NCBI RefSeq assembly: GCF_965139615.1
Contig: NZ_CBCSIQ010000002.1
Coordinates: 186,001-250,000 of the forward strand
From: Kerstersia similis
Lineage (GTDB): Bacteria > Pseudomonadota > Gammaproteobacteria > Burkholderiales > Burkholderiaceae_B
Reading direction: 5' to 3'
DNA: 64,000 bases
The translations under genes and the position numbers were made by a program. The notes below the pieces were generated by a model. It had not been told where the DNA came from. It ran no database searches and saw only the letters and a program-made list of their open reading frames with translations. Below are positions 8,598 to 17,171 of this stretch, piece by piece (the stretch's first letter is position 1; the number at the start of each line of letters is the position of its first letter).

Positions 8598-9596
8598 ATG
8601 ACCACCATAGATTCCCTTGACGGTAATGATGCGGCACCGCTCTTCCTGACGCCGCTGCCTGAATTTGCCGTTTTCCGCGTCACCGGCGCGGATGCTGCCA
8701 GTTTTCTGCATGGACAGCTGACCCAGGACATTGAACATCTGGGGCCAGCCGAGGCCAGGCTGGCGGGTTATTGCAGCCCCAAGGGCCGCCTGCTGGTCAG
8801 CTTGCTGGTCTGGCGTTCAGGGGAACAGGCTTCCGGGCAGGCGCCTGAGGCGGCTGGAGACATTTTGCTGCTGGCGCGCGGGGATGCCGCGGACGCGCTG
8901 ACGCGCCGGCTGGCGATGTTCATTTTGCGCGCCAAGGCCAAAATCTCTGCCAGCCCGCAAGCGGTCTATGGGGCGAGCGTGGCTGCCGAGCAATTGACTC
9001 AGGCGGAACAGCTCGCGGGCGGAAGCCTGCCCCAAACACCCTGGCAGAAGGCAGACCTTCCCAGCGGCACCTGGATTGCCTTGCCACAGGCACCCGCAGG
9101 GCCGTTGCAATGGTTTGTCCTGCCTGTGAACATGGAAGCACCGGTATTGGCCGGCGCGCAGACGATGGACGCCGAGACCTGGTATCAGGCGCATCTGGGA
9201 GCCGGTATTCCTTGGATAGGGGGTGCCACGGCAGATCTGTTCGTCCCCCAAAACGTCAATTTCGACTGCATTGGCGGCATCAATTTCCGCAAAGGATGCT
9301 ACCCCGGGCAGGAAGTCGTGGCACGTAGCCACTATCGTGGCACGCTGAAGCGTCGTATGGGTTACGGTACCTTGAATGCTGCCCCAACGTTGCTGGCCGA
9401 TCCGGCAGCGGATGTTTTTGATCCAGCTCGGCCCCAGGAACCTGCCGGTCGGGTCGTGGCCAGCGCGCCTGGCGTCGTCCTGCTGGAAGCACCGCTGGAT
9501 GTGCTCGCCGCCGGTGAGCTGCGTTATGGGGCGGTAGATGGGCCTGCCATTACGATAGGCAGCCTGCCCTATCCATTGGAAAAGCCGGAAAACTGA
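8598..9596 (+). CDS. ygfZ: YgfZ/GcvT-type folate-binding protein, iron-sulfur cluster and tRNA modification factor
   Basis: About 332 residues from the ATG at 8598 (MTTIDSLDG); an upstream in-frame extension to 8445 is cysteine-rich, out of character and rejected. The hallmark is the KGCYPGQEVVARSHYRG motif with the redox-active cysteine. The N-terminal half is GcvT-like, with FRVTGADAASFLHGQLTQDI and CSPKGRLL. YgfZ helps tetrahydrofolate-dependent assembly or repair of Fe-S enzymes such as MiaB. Divergently placed to mltG, as in Bordetella relatives. Confidence 0.92.
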   Translation: MTTIDSLDGNDAAPLFLTPLPEFAVFRVTGADAASFLHGQLTQDIEHLGPAEARLAGYCSPKGRLLVSLLVWRSGEQASGQAPEAAGDILLLARGDAADALTRRLAMFILRAKAKISASPQAVYGASVAAEQLTQAEQLAGGSLPQTPWQKADLPSGTWIALPQAPAGPLQWFVLPVNMEAPVLAGAQTMDAETWYQAHLGAGIPWIGGATADLFVPQNVNFDCIGGINFRKGCYPGQEVVARSHYRGTLKRRMGYGTLNAAPTLLADPAADVFDPARPQEPAGRVVASAPGVVLLEAPLDVLAAGELRYGAVDGPAITIGSLPYPLEKPEN

Positions 9597-9606
9597 GCGG
9601 GCGCTG

Positions 9607-9628
9607 GCCGGGCCGGTTCCCGCCCGGC
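9607..9628. terminator. GC-rich hairpin between convergent ygfZ and rnfH
   Basis: GCCGGGC (9607-9613) pairs with GCCCGGC (9622-9628) in the 51-bp gap between the two stop codons. No T-run, so terminator function is only inferred from position. Confidence 0.35.
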
Positions 9629-9647
9629 TGCGAGACTGTGATTTGCG

Positions 9648-10004
9648 TCAGCCCTGGCGGCGCCGGCGCCGCTGCATGCCAGGCATGCCCTGGGCTTTCA
9701 GCTCCGCCCTGCGCCGGCGCGATTCCATGGGATCGAATACCAGCGGGCGATAGATTTCCACCCGGTCGCCATCATGCAGGGCCGTCTCCAGTGAGCAGCG
9801 TTTGCCGAAAACCCCCAGATCCAGGGCATCCAGCGGCTGCCCTGGCGCCCTACCCTCGTATTCCACAGCCAGCAGCGCGTCTCGTACCGTGGCGCCGGGC
9901 GGCAGCCAGCATTCTTCGAGCCAGGCGTGCCCGGCCTCGGCATAGCAAACCTGCACGCGCAGATCGCCGCCGGCATTCAACGGGCACGACTCAGGCATTG
10001 CCAT
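9648..10004 (-). CDS. rnfH: RnfH family protein (UPF0125)
   Basis: About 118 residues, beta-grasp (ubiquitin-like) fold by family. The core LRVQVCYAEAGHAWLEECWLPP, the GVFGKRC segment and the DRVEIYRPLVFDPMESRRRRAE tail are the family signature; the C-terminus is a run of arginines. Function is unknown; the name comes from location near rnf genes elsewhere. The ATG at 10004 (or a second at 9998) overlaps the end of ratA, so the two are coupled. Confidence 0.9.
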   Translation of the reverse strand: MAMPESCPLNAGGDLRVQVCYAEAGHAWLEECWLPPGATVRDALLAVEYEGRAPGQPLDALDLGVFGKRCSLETALHDGDRVEIYRPLVFDPMESRRRRAELKAQGMPGMQRRRRRQG

Positions 10005-10428
10005 AACAAGCTTGCGCGCGCTTGGTAAAGGAATCGATGAAGCTGGACGCAATGCGGTTGAATACCGGACCGACGACCGCTTCCAGCGCCCGGCTGGAAA
10101 ACGCATAATCCAGCGTAAAGATGACTTTGCAGGCATCCTCTCCCAGCGGCAGGAACTCCCACCGCCCTGTCAGTGCGGAAAACGGTCCATCTACCAACTG
10201 CAGTGTGATGCTGCGCGGATAATCATGCGTATTCTGGGTCGTGAATTTCTGCCGCAAGCCGGCAAATGAAATGGTGACCGACGCACGCATGCCCTTTTCA
10301 TCGCTGTGCAGCACCTCCGTCGCGCCACACCAGGGCATGAATTCGGGATAGCGGGCAACATCCGCAACCAGGTCGAACATCTGTTCAGGGCGGTGCGGGA
10401 CCAGGACGGAGCGTTGTACTTTATGCAT
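9991..10428 (-). CDS. ratA: RatA/COQ10-like START-domain protein
   Basis: About 145 residues from the ATG at 10428 (MHKVQRSVLV). The helix-grip START fold is indicated by QMFDLVADVARYPEFMPWC, the SFAGLRQKFTT strands and the C-terminal VFNRIASSFIDSFTKRA helix. E. coli RatA was described as a toxin blocking 70S assembly, while eukaryotic relatives (COQ10) bind ubiquinone; the true role here is open. It is divergent from smpB and overlaps rnfH, the conserved smpB/ratA/rnfH arrangement, so it is more likely a housekeeping gene than part of a toxin-antitoxin locus. Confidence 0.92.
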   Translation of the reverse strand: MHKVQRSVLVPHRPEQMFDLVADVARYPEFMPWCGATEVLHSDEKGMRASVTISFAGLRQKFTTQNTHDYPRSITLQLVDGPFSALTGRWEFLPLGEDACKVIFTLDYAFSSRALEAVVGPVFNRIASSFIDSFTKRAQACYGNA

Positions 10429-10507
10429 TACCTGTCGCAAATAGATAGAATAGATGGATTTTAACTGTTCGGGCGACGCCGGTTAAACAAAACCGGCCCA
10501 GGCATCT

Positions 10508-10981
10508 ATGAGCATCATCGACAATCGCAAAGCATTCCATGATTATTTCATCGAAGACCGCTTTGAAGCCGGGCTGGTCCTGCAGGGGTGGGAAGTCAAG
10601 GCAATCCGCGGAGGACGCGCGCAACTGAAGGAAAGCTATGTCGTCGTGTTGAACGGCGAAATATGGCTGCTGGGCATGCACATCAGCCCGCTTCCTACGG
10701 TGTCCACCCACATTCACCCAGATGCAACACGCACGCGCAAGCTGTTGCTGAAAAAGGAAGAAATCGACAAGCTGATCGGCAAGGTCGAGCAGCGGGGCTA
10801 CGCCCTGGTACCCTTGAACCTGCATTATGCAAAAGGCCGGATCAAGCTGGAAATCGGTTTGGGCCGAGGCAAGAAACTGCATGACAAGCGGGATACCTTG
10901 CGTGACAAGGACTGGCAACGCGAGCGTGAGCGTGTCATGAAGCACGATACGCGCAATCGCGCCGGCCGTTCGGAAGACTGA
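10508..10981 (+). CDS. smpB: SsrA-binding protein SmpB
   Basis: A 157-residue partner of tmRNA in trans-translation. It has the family core VLQGWEVKAIRGGRAQLKESYV, LLLKKEEIDKLIGKVEQRGYALVPL and the basic C-terminal tail KKLHDKRDTLRDKDWQRERERVM that enters the decoding centre. Its gene is followed by a strong bidirectional terminator. No ssrA gene was seen nearby. Confidence 0.97.
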   Translation: MSIIDNRKAFHDYFIEDRFEAGLVLQGWEVKAIRGGRAQLKESYVVVLNGEIWLLGMHISPLPTVSTHIHPDATRTRKLLLKKEEIDKLIGKVEQRGYALVPLNLHYAKGRIKLEIGLGRGKKLHDKRDTLRDKDWQRERERVMKHDTRNRAGRSED

Positions 10982-11007
10982 AGCACGCTGCACCCATCGC
11001 TGGTGCG

Positions 11008-11052
11008 GCAAAAAAGGCTGGTACGGCAATACCGTACCAGCCTTTTCGTTTT
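11008..11052. terminator. Bidirectional rho-independent terminator between smpB and qmcA
   Basis: A perfect 11-bp stem, GGCTGGTACGG (11016-11026) with CCGTACCAGCC (11032-11042), loop CAATA. It is followed by TTTTCGTTTT on the plus strand and preceded by a run of A (T-run on the minus strand), so it can end smpB and the qmcA operon. Confidence 0.93.
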
Positions 11053-11137
11053 GTCTTCAGGCAAATGCTAGCGCTGCCTGCCTGGCGCAGGAAAACCTTA
11101 AGGCCCAGCCTGCGAGCAGCAGGCCTGACCAGGGGGC

Positions 11138-12079
11138 TCAGACGTCCGGGTTCTTGACACCCTTCACCACTGACAAGGCGGAGGCAACCAGCCCCCCCAT
11201 GTCCGCCATATTGGACGGCAGGATCAGGGTATTCCCCTTCTTGGCCAGCTCGCCGAAGGCATCCACATAGCGCTCGGCCACCTTCAGGTTCACGGCTTCC
11301 TGCCCGCCGGGCTGGCGCACGGCTTGCGCGACTTGCGTGATGGCCGAAGCGGTTGCTTCTGCAATGGCCAGGACGGCTGCGGCTTCACCTTGTGCCTTGT
11401 TGATCTGGGCCTGTTTTTCCCCTTCGGAGCGGGCAATGAAGGCCTCTCGTTCACCCGTCGCGATATTGATCTGTTCCTGGCGGCGCCCTTCGGAGGCAGC
11501 GATCAGCGCGCGCTTGTCACGTTCCGCGGTGATCTGGGCCTGCATGGCGCGCAGAATTTCGTTGGGCGGCGTGAGATCCTTGATTTCATAGCGCAGAACC
11601 TTCACGCCCCAATTCAGGGCAGCCTCGTCCAGCGCGGAGACCACGGTACTGTTGATGATCTCGCGTTCTTCGAACGTACGATCCAGCTCCATCTTGCCGA
11701 TGACCGAACGCAGCGTCGTCTGCGCCAGCTGGGTAATGGCCAGAATGTAGTTGGAGGCGCCATAAGACGCACGCATCGGATCGGTGACCTGGAAATACAG
11801 CACGCCATCGACCTGCAGCTGCGTATTGTCACGCGTAATGCAGACCTGGCTGGGCACATCCAGCGGAATTTCCTTGAGCAAGTGCTTGTAGGCGACGCGC
11901 TCGATGAACGGAATGACAAAGCCCGCGCCGGGTGTCAGCACCCGGTCGAATTTCCCGAGGCGTTCCACGACCCAGGCGTTCTGCTGCGGAACGATGGCAA
12001 CGGCTTTGAATAGAATCAGCAGCACCAGCACTGCCAGGATAATGAAAAACAGCGAAGAGTCGCTCAGGTTCCACTGCAT
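11138..12079 (-). CDS. qmcA: SPFH/Band 7 membrane protein QmcA (stomatin/prohibitin-like)
   Basis: A 313-residue protein with one N-terminal membrane helix (LFFIILAVLVLLILFKAVAIV), then the SPFH domain (PQQNAWVVERLGKFDRVLTPG... to EREIINSTVVSALDEAA) and a long coiled-coil with repeated alanine/glutamate pattern (RRQEQINIATGEREAFIARSEGEKQAQINKAQGEAAA). Such proteins oligomerise at the inner membrane and affect FtsH or lipid domains. It is downstream of nfeD by 76 bp; the nfeD-SPFH pair is a well-known operon. Confidence 0.93.
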   Translation of the reverse strand: MQWNLSDSSLFFIILAVLVLLILFKAVAIVPQQNAWVVERLGKFDRVLTPGAGFVIPFIERVAYKHLLKEIPLDVPSQVCITRDNTQLQVDGVLYFQVTDPMRASYGASNYILAITQLAQTTLRSVIGKMELDRTFEEREIINSTVVSALDEAALNWGVKVLRYEIKDLTPPNEILRAMQAQITAERDKRALIAASEGRRQEQINIATGEREAFIARSEGEKQAQINKAQGEAAAVLAIAEATASAITQVAQAVRQPGGQEAVNLKVAERYVDAFGELAKKGNTLILPSNMADMGGLVASALSVVKGVKNPDV

Positions 12080-12155
12080 GGTTCCGTCCAGCCTTTTAAA
12101 ACGGGTTTGGAGAAAAATCGCCTGGCAGGAATCAGAGCCTGTGGGCGATGGCGTT

Positions 12156-12578
12156 TCAGGTCAGCGCCGCAAGCACAAGACGGGTACCGTCCACGGCCAC
12201 AATGCGGTGCGACCCCACAACGAGAGGAGCGGACGGATCGACGGGAATGGCATCCCATTGCGTACCACGATGGGAAACACGGGAAATGCCCTGCGGGCTC
12301 CAACTGCTGACTTCGACGATCTGTCCGATGTCCAGATTGAGATTGATGCTACGGGCGGGGTCGCCTCGCTTGCGGCGCAGGATACCAAAGCGGCGCAAGA
12401 CCATCAGCCCTGCCAGGGAAACCAGCGCGAAAGTCAGCAATTGCCATGCAAATCCGGCACCCAGCAGCGTGACCAGGCCGGCCCCCAAAAGGCCAAGCGT
12501 GGCCAGCAGCAGATAAAACGTGCCGGACATTATCTCGCCAATCAAAGTCAGCGCGGCCAACCCGAACCAATACCACAT
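12156..12578 (-). CDS. NfeD-like membrane protein
   Basis: About 140 residues from the ATG at 12578 (MWYWFGLAALTLIGE), with GGAG 6 nt upstream. Three hydrophobic segments occupy roughly residues 3-75, followed by a C-terminal beta-rich (OB-fold) domain beginning at NLDIGQIVEVSSW and ending VVGSHRIVAVDGTRLVL. This is the short NfeD type without the protease domain, which works with the adjacent SPFH protein. It is the first gene of the pair. Confidence 0.9.
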   Translation of the reverse strand: MWYWFGLAALTLIGEIMSGTFYLLLATLGLLGAGLVTLLGAGFAWQLLTFALVSLAGLMVLRRFGILRRKRGDPARSINLNLDIGQIVEVSSWSPQGISRVSHRGTQWDAIPVDPSAPLVVGSHRIVAVDGTRLVLAALT

Positions 12579-12895
12579 GGTGTGCTCCTGAAACTTCCAC
12601 AACAGACGGCGCTGGCGGCTCGCATGCCCGCTCTGGCAGCCAATCGCGGCGAAAGAGTGCCTATTTTATCGTGAAGCCACGTAAGGCATGCGGCACATCC
12701 TTGAAATCACCGGCCATGGATCGGTGAGCCCCTGCCTGCCTCTGCTTCGTCCAGGAAAATTCTTGCCAAGCAGCAGCATCCCGGGCCGTTCGAGCCGCGG
12801 TCTGTTGATGCGAAGCGTTCGACAGCCATTTGCGTCCGTGCCGAACACTTTTCAATCAAGCCCGTCAGGAACAAATGCTTTCAATAGCCCTGTAA

Positions 12896-12909
12896 GTGAG
12901 AATGGTTAT
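12896..12909. promoter_or_regulatory. Candidate Fur site 1 upstream of yncE-like gene
   Basis: GTGAGAATGGTTAT matches 10 of 14 positions of the Fur core ATGATAATCATTAT and is followed by TGTC, giving GAGAAT and ATTGTC half-site-like hexamers. It lies 224 bp from the start codon. Confidence 0.35.
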
Positions 12910-13020
12910 TGTCTTTTTATTACGACAACACGATAAAATCCTGGCTAGTTTTCCAAAGAAATCCAAAGATATTCGCTTGTTTCCAGTGAAGACTCGGATT
13001 TTCTTAAAACAGAACTTAAG

Positions 13021-13034
13021 ATGCGAATCATTTC
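13021..13034. promoter_or_regulatory. Candidate Fur site 2 upstream of yncE-like gene
   Basis: ATGCGAATCATTTC matches 10 of 14 positions of the Fur core ATGATAATCATTAT, 99 bp from the start codon. Supported by E. coli yncE being iron-regulated, which is established knowledge of the family. Confidence 0.35.
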
Positions 13035-13132
13035 TTTTAGTGATCATGGCTCGCAGGGAAATCCCGCCAGCCATGCCCTGCATTGTTTCCATTAGCCCCA
13101 TTCCCCACTTCTTCTGACTAAAGGTAAGAGAC

Positions 13133-14518
13133 ATGACTGCTAGCTCTTCTTCCGCCGCACGGCGTTGGCGCATTTCCAGCTTCACCCTGGCCCTGATGTG
13201 CGCCATGCCGATAGCGGGTGCAGCGTCGGCATTCGATCAGGCCGATGCTGATTTCAAGGGGCGGATCTGGGTCAGGGATGTCGTTGTTCCAGGCGGTCAC
13301 GCCGTGCTGGAGGGAGTCTCTTTCGTGCCTGGGCAGAAAATCACCTTGACGCGCGGGCAAACGGTCCTCAATCCCCAGACGCCCTACCAGGCCAATGAAA
13401 AAGGCGAGTTCAAGGCAAGCATAGAGATTCCGGCCGATGCCGCACCAGGCCTTCATGCCATCGTCGTCAATGCCAGCGAGCCCAATGCCACGGCACTCCA
13501 TAACCTGAAGATATCTCCCGTCCTGCCGCTGAGTGGCGCGGAAAAATTCCAGGTAGATAGCAAAAAGCTGGTACCTGGGCTCTATCAGGTTGTGTACAGC
13601 CCGAGCAACAACGCCTTGTATGTGACCTCTGCGGTCGGGCGTCCGCCGGTCAAGGCCTCCAAGTTGCTCAAGCTCAACCCTGAAACGCTGGCGATTGAGG
13701 CGCAGGTCGATGCCCTGCCCGTCGAAGGCCGGGATGACGGCCATCTGTATGCCGTCTATGGCGTGGGCGTGGACGAAGTCAACGGCAATGTCTGGACCAC
13801 CAATACCCGCGACAACTCCGTCGCGGTCTATCGCGCCAGCGACCTCAAGCTGGTCAAGCAATTCGAGCCGGGGGTGTTGCCGCATGGCCGCGATATCGTC
13901 GTGGATACCGCCAACGGCAAAGTCTTTGCTTCGGGCTCGGGGCAGATTGCCGTATTCGACGCCAAGACCCTGGCACCGTTAACGGTCATTGAACCGAAGA
14001 GCACTGTGCGCGGCGAAAACTTCGCGCCTGCCAGCCTGGCCTTGGACGTTGCCAACGGCAAGCTCTATACCGTCAGCATGAGCACACCTGAGGCGGCAGT
14101 GATCGACACGGCCAGCGGTACAGTCGAACGCATCATCGACATTCCGGGAACTCGCTCTGCAATCGGCGTCGCGGTAAACCCGGAAGGCCAGCGCCTGTAT
14201 GTCACGGCCCAAGGTAGCGACAATCTTCTGATCGTGGATCTGCGCGATGGCAAGGTGCTGCACGATGTCAAGACTGGCGCAGGTCCGCTCAATGTAAGCT
14301 ACGACGCGGTCAGCGGCCTGGCCTATGTGGCTAACCGTGGCGCCGGCAGCATTACCGTGGTCGATGCGGATGGCAAGATCGTGGCCAACCTGGATGGAGG
14401 CACCTACCCCAACCACCTGGGCACGGACGGCAAGGGCCATGTGTTTGTCGTGAACAAATCCAAAGGGGCTGATGATCCCAACGGCGATCACATCCGCCGT
14501 GTGTCGCCCAAGCGCTAA
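13133..14518 (+). CDS. Periplasmic YncE-like seven-bladed beta-propeller protein with extra N-terminal domain
   Basis: A 461-residue protein; GGTAAGAG precedes the ATG. A signal peptide ends near GAASAFDQ. Residues of about 40-130 form a beta-rich, Ig-like segment (GGHAVLEGVSFVPGQKITLTRGQ) absent from E. coli YncE. The rest is a YVTN-type propeller: NNALYVTSAVGR, NGNVWTTNTRDNSVAVY, NGKVFASGSGQIAVF, NGKLYTVSMSTPEAAVI, GQRLYVTAQGSDNLLIV, SGLAYVANRGAGSITVV and GHVFVVNKSKGADDPNGD. E. coli YncE binds single-stranded DNA and is made in iron limitation next to TonB receptor yncD; its physiological role is unknown. No receptor is adjacent here. Confidence 0.82.
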   Translation: MTASSSSAARRWRISSFTLALMCAMPIAGAASAFDQADADFKGRIWVRDVVVPGGHAVLEGVSFVPGQKITLTRGQTVLNPQTPYQANEKGEFKASIEIPADAAPGLHAIVVNASEPNATALHNLKISPVLPLSGAEKFQVDSKKLVPGLYQVVYSPSNNALYVTSAVGRPPVKASKLLKLNPETLAIEAQVDALPVEGRDDGHLYAVYGVGVDEVNGNVWTTNTRDNSVAVYRASDLKLVKQFEPGVLPHGRDIVVDTANGKVFASGSGQIAVFDAKTLAPLTVIEPKSTVRGENFAPASLALDVANGKLYTVSMSTPEAAVIDTASGTVERIIDIPGTRSAIGVAVNPEGQRLYVTAQGSDNLLIVDLRDGKVLHDVKTGAGPLNVSYDAVSGLAYVANRGAGSITVVDADGKIVANLDGGTYPNHLGTDGKGHVFVVNKSKGADDPNGDHIRRVSPKR

Positions 14519-14598
14519 ATCTCTCGCGTGGCCAGCCGGCTAAGGCCGCTGTCCGCCCGTGCGCTGATGCCGGAATCCGCGTCCGGCCAGCCATGATT

Positions 14599-14643
14599 GC
14601 CGGTGTGATTTGCCTGAACCCAGGCAGGCCACACCGGCATTTT
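14599..14643 (+). terminator. Terminator hairpin between yncE-like gene and tetR
   Basis: GCCGGTGTG (14599-14607) pairs with CACACCGGC (14630-14638), enclosing a second short hairpin (TGCCTG with CAGGCA), then ATTTTC. It lies 80 bp after the yncE-like stop; the tetR stop is at 14643, so it may touch that gene's end too. Confidence 0.75.
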
Positions 14644-15293
14644 CATGCCGAATCCTGGCTGGCGTAGCGTGCCGCCAGCGTGTCTATGTAGGCAATGAAC
14701 ATGTCTGCCATGGCATCGGCATAGCGCAGGGTTTCCTCCTGGCTTCTGGGCGACTCGGAATACCGCTTGCCCGCAGATGTCAGCGTCAGGCGCAATATTT
14801 CTGCCGCCGTATCCTGTTCCTGGGCGGGAACGTTCGCGGGCAAGGCATCCTTGACATATTGCCGGATGATCTCCCGGCCAGAACGGCGGAATTTACTGGT
14901 CTCCTGGGTATCACGATACAGCGGCGCTGCATCGCTGAGTGCAACCCGCATATCCGCCTCTTCGCATTCCGAGCGGAAAAACACATGCACCAGCTCGCGG
15001 ATTCTGGCGTGCGGCGGCTTGCTGGTATCTTCGACAATACCGCGCATCATGCTGCTGGTACGCTGCCACTCATCGACCTGCAAGCGAAACAAGATCGCTG
15101 CCTTGTTAGGAAAATACTGGTACAGCGAACCGACACTGACGCCTGCGCGTTCTGCCACCCTGGCGGTTGTGAAACGGGTGGCACCGGCTTCGGCCAGCAC
15201 CTGGGCCGCTGCCTCCAGTATGGCCGCGACCAAGCCCTCAGACCTGGCCTGACGCGGTTCTTTTCTGGGGTTCAAAGGCAGCTGTGAGGCCAT
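14643..15293 (-). CDS. TetR/AcrR family transcriptional regulator
   Basis: About 216 residues from the ATG at 15293 (MASQLPLNPR), with AGGGA upstream. The N-terminal HTH is typical: ILEAAAQVLAEAGATRFTTARVAERAGVSVGSLYQYFPNKAAIL. The C-terminal domain includes FRRSGREIIRQYVKDALP, as in AcrR-like ligand domains; ligand unknown. It is divergent from an MFS transporter, the usual arrangement for a local repressor of an efflux pump, so it probably controls that gene and itself. An 8-bp inverted repeat lies 19 bp upstream of its start (15312-15347). Confidence 0.88.
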   Translation of the reverse strand: MASQLPLNPRKEPRQARSEGLVAAILEAAAQVLAEAGATRFTTARVAERAGVSVGSLYQYFPNKAAILFRLQVDEWQRTSSMMRGIVEDTSKPPHARIRELVHVFFRSECEEADMRVALSDAAPLYRDTQETSKFRRSGREIIRQYVKDALPANVPAQEQDTAAEILRLTLTSAGKRYSESPRSQEETLRYADAMADMFIAYIDTLAARYASQDSA

Positions 15294-15735
15294 GGCAGAT
15301 TCCCTGTGCACAGAATGCGTAAGACGGAAAAACGATGCCCGCATTCTATCGGCTGTGGCAAGTCGCGCCTAGGCGGCGAGCCAAAGCCGTATCGAGGCCG
15401 GGAACATGCCGCACCATGCGCCCGATGGCGCCAGATCAGGTGCGCAGCTTCCCGGTCGGCCCTCACGAAGTTTGAGTGCATATGTGAATGGTCTCCGGGC
15501 AACACTCCGCCGCCGATGCATCAGGGATGATGTTTTTATGAATAAAGCCTTCATGTTGAACGGTTTTGCATGGAAATCGGCACATCTGATGCCTGCCAAG
15601 AATACGAACCCGCATGCGAATAGAAAATTCCTGGGCCAGGCCGTATTCTGAATGCGACGAATTATTCGTGTTTTCGTCGTATTCCATGGCCGCCGACATG
15701 CGTCATGGCCTATTTCTTCAAGACAGGTTTATTTC
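15294..15735. other. 442-bp divergent intergenic region between tetR and MFS gene
   Basis: Holds the promoters of both genes. An inverted repeat AGAATGCG (15312-15319) / CGCATTCT (15340-15347) is the best operator candidate. A 37-codon open frame starting at 15538 (MNKAFMLNGF) has no clear ribosome site or homology I recognise and is not called a gene. Confidence 0.5.
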
Positions 15736-16953
15736 ATGCATAAACAAAATACTGGGGGCCACGTGCCTTCAGCAATCAGCGGGCGCCAGTCTGACAATGT
15801 GTTTCTTGTCCTACTGCCCATCACTTTCGCAGTATTCATCAGCTTCTTCAACATGGGCATGCAGCTGGCGGTCTTGCCGCTGCACCTGCACGACCGCTTG
15901 GGCATGGGCCCCCTGGTGATCGGTATTGTGGTGGGGGCGCAATTCGTCGGCGCCCTGCTTTCCCGGCCTTGGGCAGGGAATCATGCTGACGTACAAGGCC
16001 CAGGGCGTGCCGTAACGCTGGGTTTTCTGGTGGCTTCAGCCTCTGGCATTGCCTACCTGCTGTCCATGCTGTGCATCGATGCGCCGGTGGCATCGACATT
16101 GTTGGTGTTGGTCGGCCGCGTCATGCTGGCGGTTGGCGAGAGCCTGATCGTTACGGGGGCACTGGGCTGGGGCATTGCCCTGGTGGGGGCCGGCAGCGCA
16201 GGCAAAGTCATGGCCTGGACAGGGATGGCCATGTTTGCAGCCTATGCCCTGGGCGCGCCTGCCGGCGGCTGGGTCTATACCCGCCAAGGCTTTACCGGCA
16301 TCGGTGTTGCCACAATACTGCTGCCTCTGCTGGCCCTGGCTTGCATCATCCGCATGCGGCAAGTGCCGCCTTCGGCGACACGTCGGGCATCGTTCTACAA
16401 GGTGCTGGGTTCCGTCTGGCTGCCTGGCCTGGGGCTCGCTTTGTGCAGTATCGGCTTTGGCGTGATTACCGCTTTTATCGCGCTGCTGTTCGCGAGCAAA
16501 GGTTGGGACAATGCGCCGTTGGCCTTTACCGCCTTTGGTGTCGCCTTTGTCCTGGCACGCATCTTCTTCGGCCATTTGCCGGATCGTATCGGCGGTGCTT
16601 GGGTCGCCTTGGTATGCGTCATCGTGGAGATGGTGGGGCAGTTGCTGATCTGGATGGCCGATTCCTCAGGCCTAGCCTATCTGGGGGCGGCGCTGAGCGG
16701 TTTTGGTTACTCGCTGGCCTTTCCCGGCTTCGGCGTGGAGGCCGTGCGCCGTGCACCGCCTCAGAGCCGCAGCCTGGCCATGGGCGCATACGTGGCATGC
16801 CTGGATATATCCATGGGAATTACCAGCCCGCTGGCCGGCCTGGTGGCACGGAATTGGGGGATGTCTGCAGTCTATCTGGCCTCTTCCATTCTGGTTGGCG
16901 CAGCAGTGGTTGTGGCATTCGCCTTGCTGAGCAAACCGCAACCACATCAGTAG
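15736..16953 (+). CDS. MFS transporter, arabinose-efflux/YhhS-YfcJ type
   Basis: About 405 residues from the ATG at 15736 (MHKQNTGGHV). Twelve hydrophobic segments in two halves; the first loop 2-3 motif of MFS proteins appears as GALLSRPWAGNHADVQGPGRAV and the equivalent in the second half as LARIFFGHLPDRIGGAWVAL. The pattern GFGYSLAFPGFGVEAVRRAPPQSRSLAMG is like the YhhS/YfcJ (UPF0226) subgroup, proton-driven exporters of sugars or drugs. Substrate unknown; likely controlled by the divergent TetR protein. Confidence 0.88.
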   Translation: MHKQNTGGHVPSAISGRQSDNVFLVLLPITFAVFISFFNMGMQLAVLPLHLHDRLGMGPLVIGIVVGAQFVGALLSRPWAGNHADVQGPGRAVTLGFLVASASGIAYLLSMLCIDAPVASTLLVLVGRVMLAVGESLIVTGALGWGIALVGAGSAGKVMAWTGMAMFAAYALGAPAGGWVYTRQGFTGIGVATILLPLLALACIIRMRQVPPSATRRASFYKVLGSVWLPGLGLALCSIGFGVITAFIALLFASKGWDNAPLAFTAFGVAFVLARIFFGHLPDRIGGAWVALVCVIVEMVGQLLIWMADSSGLAYLGAALSGFGYSLAFPGFGVEAVRRAPPQSRSLAMGAYVACLDISMGITSPLAGLVARNWGMSAVYLASSILVGAAVVVAFALLSKPQPHQ

Positions 16954-17015
16954 CCAGCGAGTCGCCGGCGCACTGAGCGGGGCCATTGCGGATGCCTGGA
17001 AGTACGCGCTGAATA

Positions 17016-17057
17016 GAAAACACCCCAGGGTTGGCTTCATGTCCAACATCTGGGGTG
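17016..17057 (-). terminator. Terminator downstream of ppsA (hairpin element A)
   Basis: CACCCCAG (17021-17028) pairs with CTGGGGTG (17050-17057) and, inside, GTTGG with CCAAC. On the minus strand it is followed by TTTTC, so it ends ppsA transcripts about 115 bp after the stop. Its sequence is related to a second element at 20556. Confidence 0.75.
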
Positions 17058-17171
17058 CAGTTCACCGCTCACAGGTACCAGAGGCGCGTTCTGCGCGGAT
17101 ACCGCTGCGTCGGCTAGGCTTCGGAGCACAGGGGCTTGCAGAAACCCCCAGGCCGCCAGGGCGAACTCAGC

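Larger units (their letters stand above)
12579..13132. other. 554-bp intergenic region between nfeD and yncE-like gene, with two Fur-like sites
   Basis: No convincing gene: open frames here are short, opposed or lack ribosome sites. The last 250 bp are AT-rich and hold two partial Fur boxes (12896 and 13021) upstream of the beta-propeller gene. The first 280 bp show nothing I can assign. Confidence 0.6.

Noticed and set aside
9991..10428. RatA as toxin of a toxin-antitoxin pair with rnfH
   Set aside because: The ratA-rnfH-smpB arrangement is conserved housekeeping context; no antitoxin features are visible in RnfH.
12865..13206. 113-codon minus-strand frame overlapping the yncE-like start
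   Set aside because: Covers the AT-rich promoter and Fur-like sites, lacks a ribosome site and protein-like composition.
15538..15651. 37-codon open frame MNKAFMLNGF... upstream of the MFS gene
   Set aside because: No Shine-Dalgarno sequence, no recognisable leader-peptide features; kept only as a remark.
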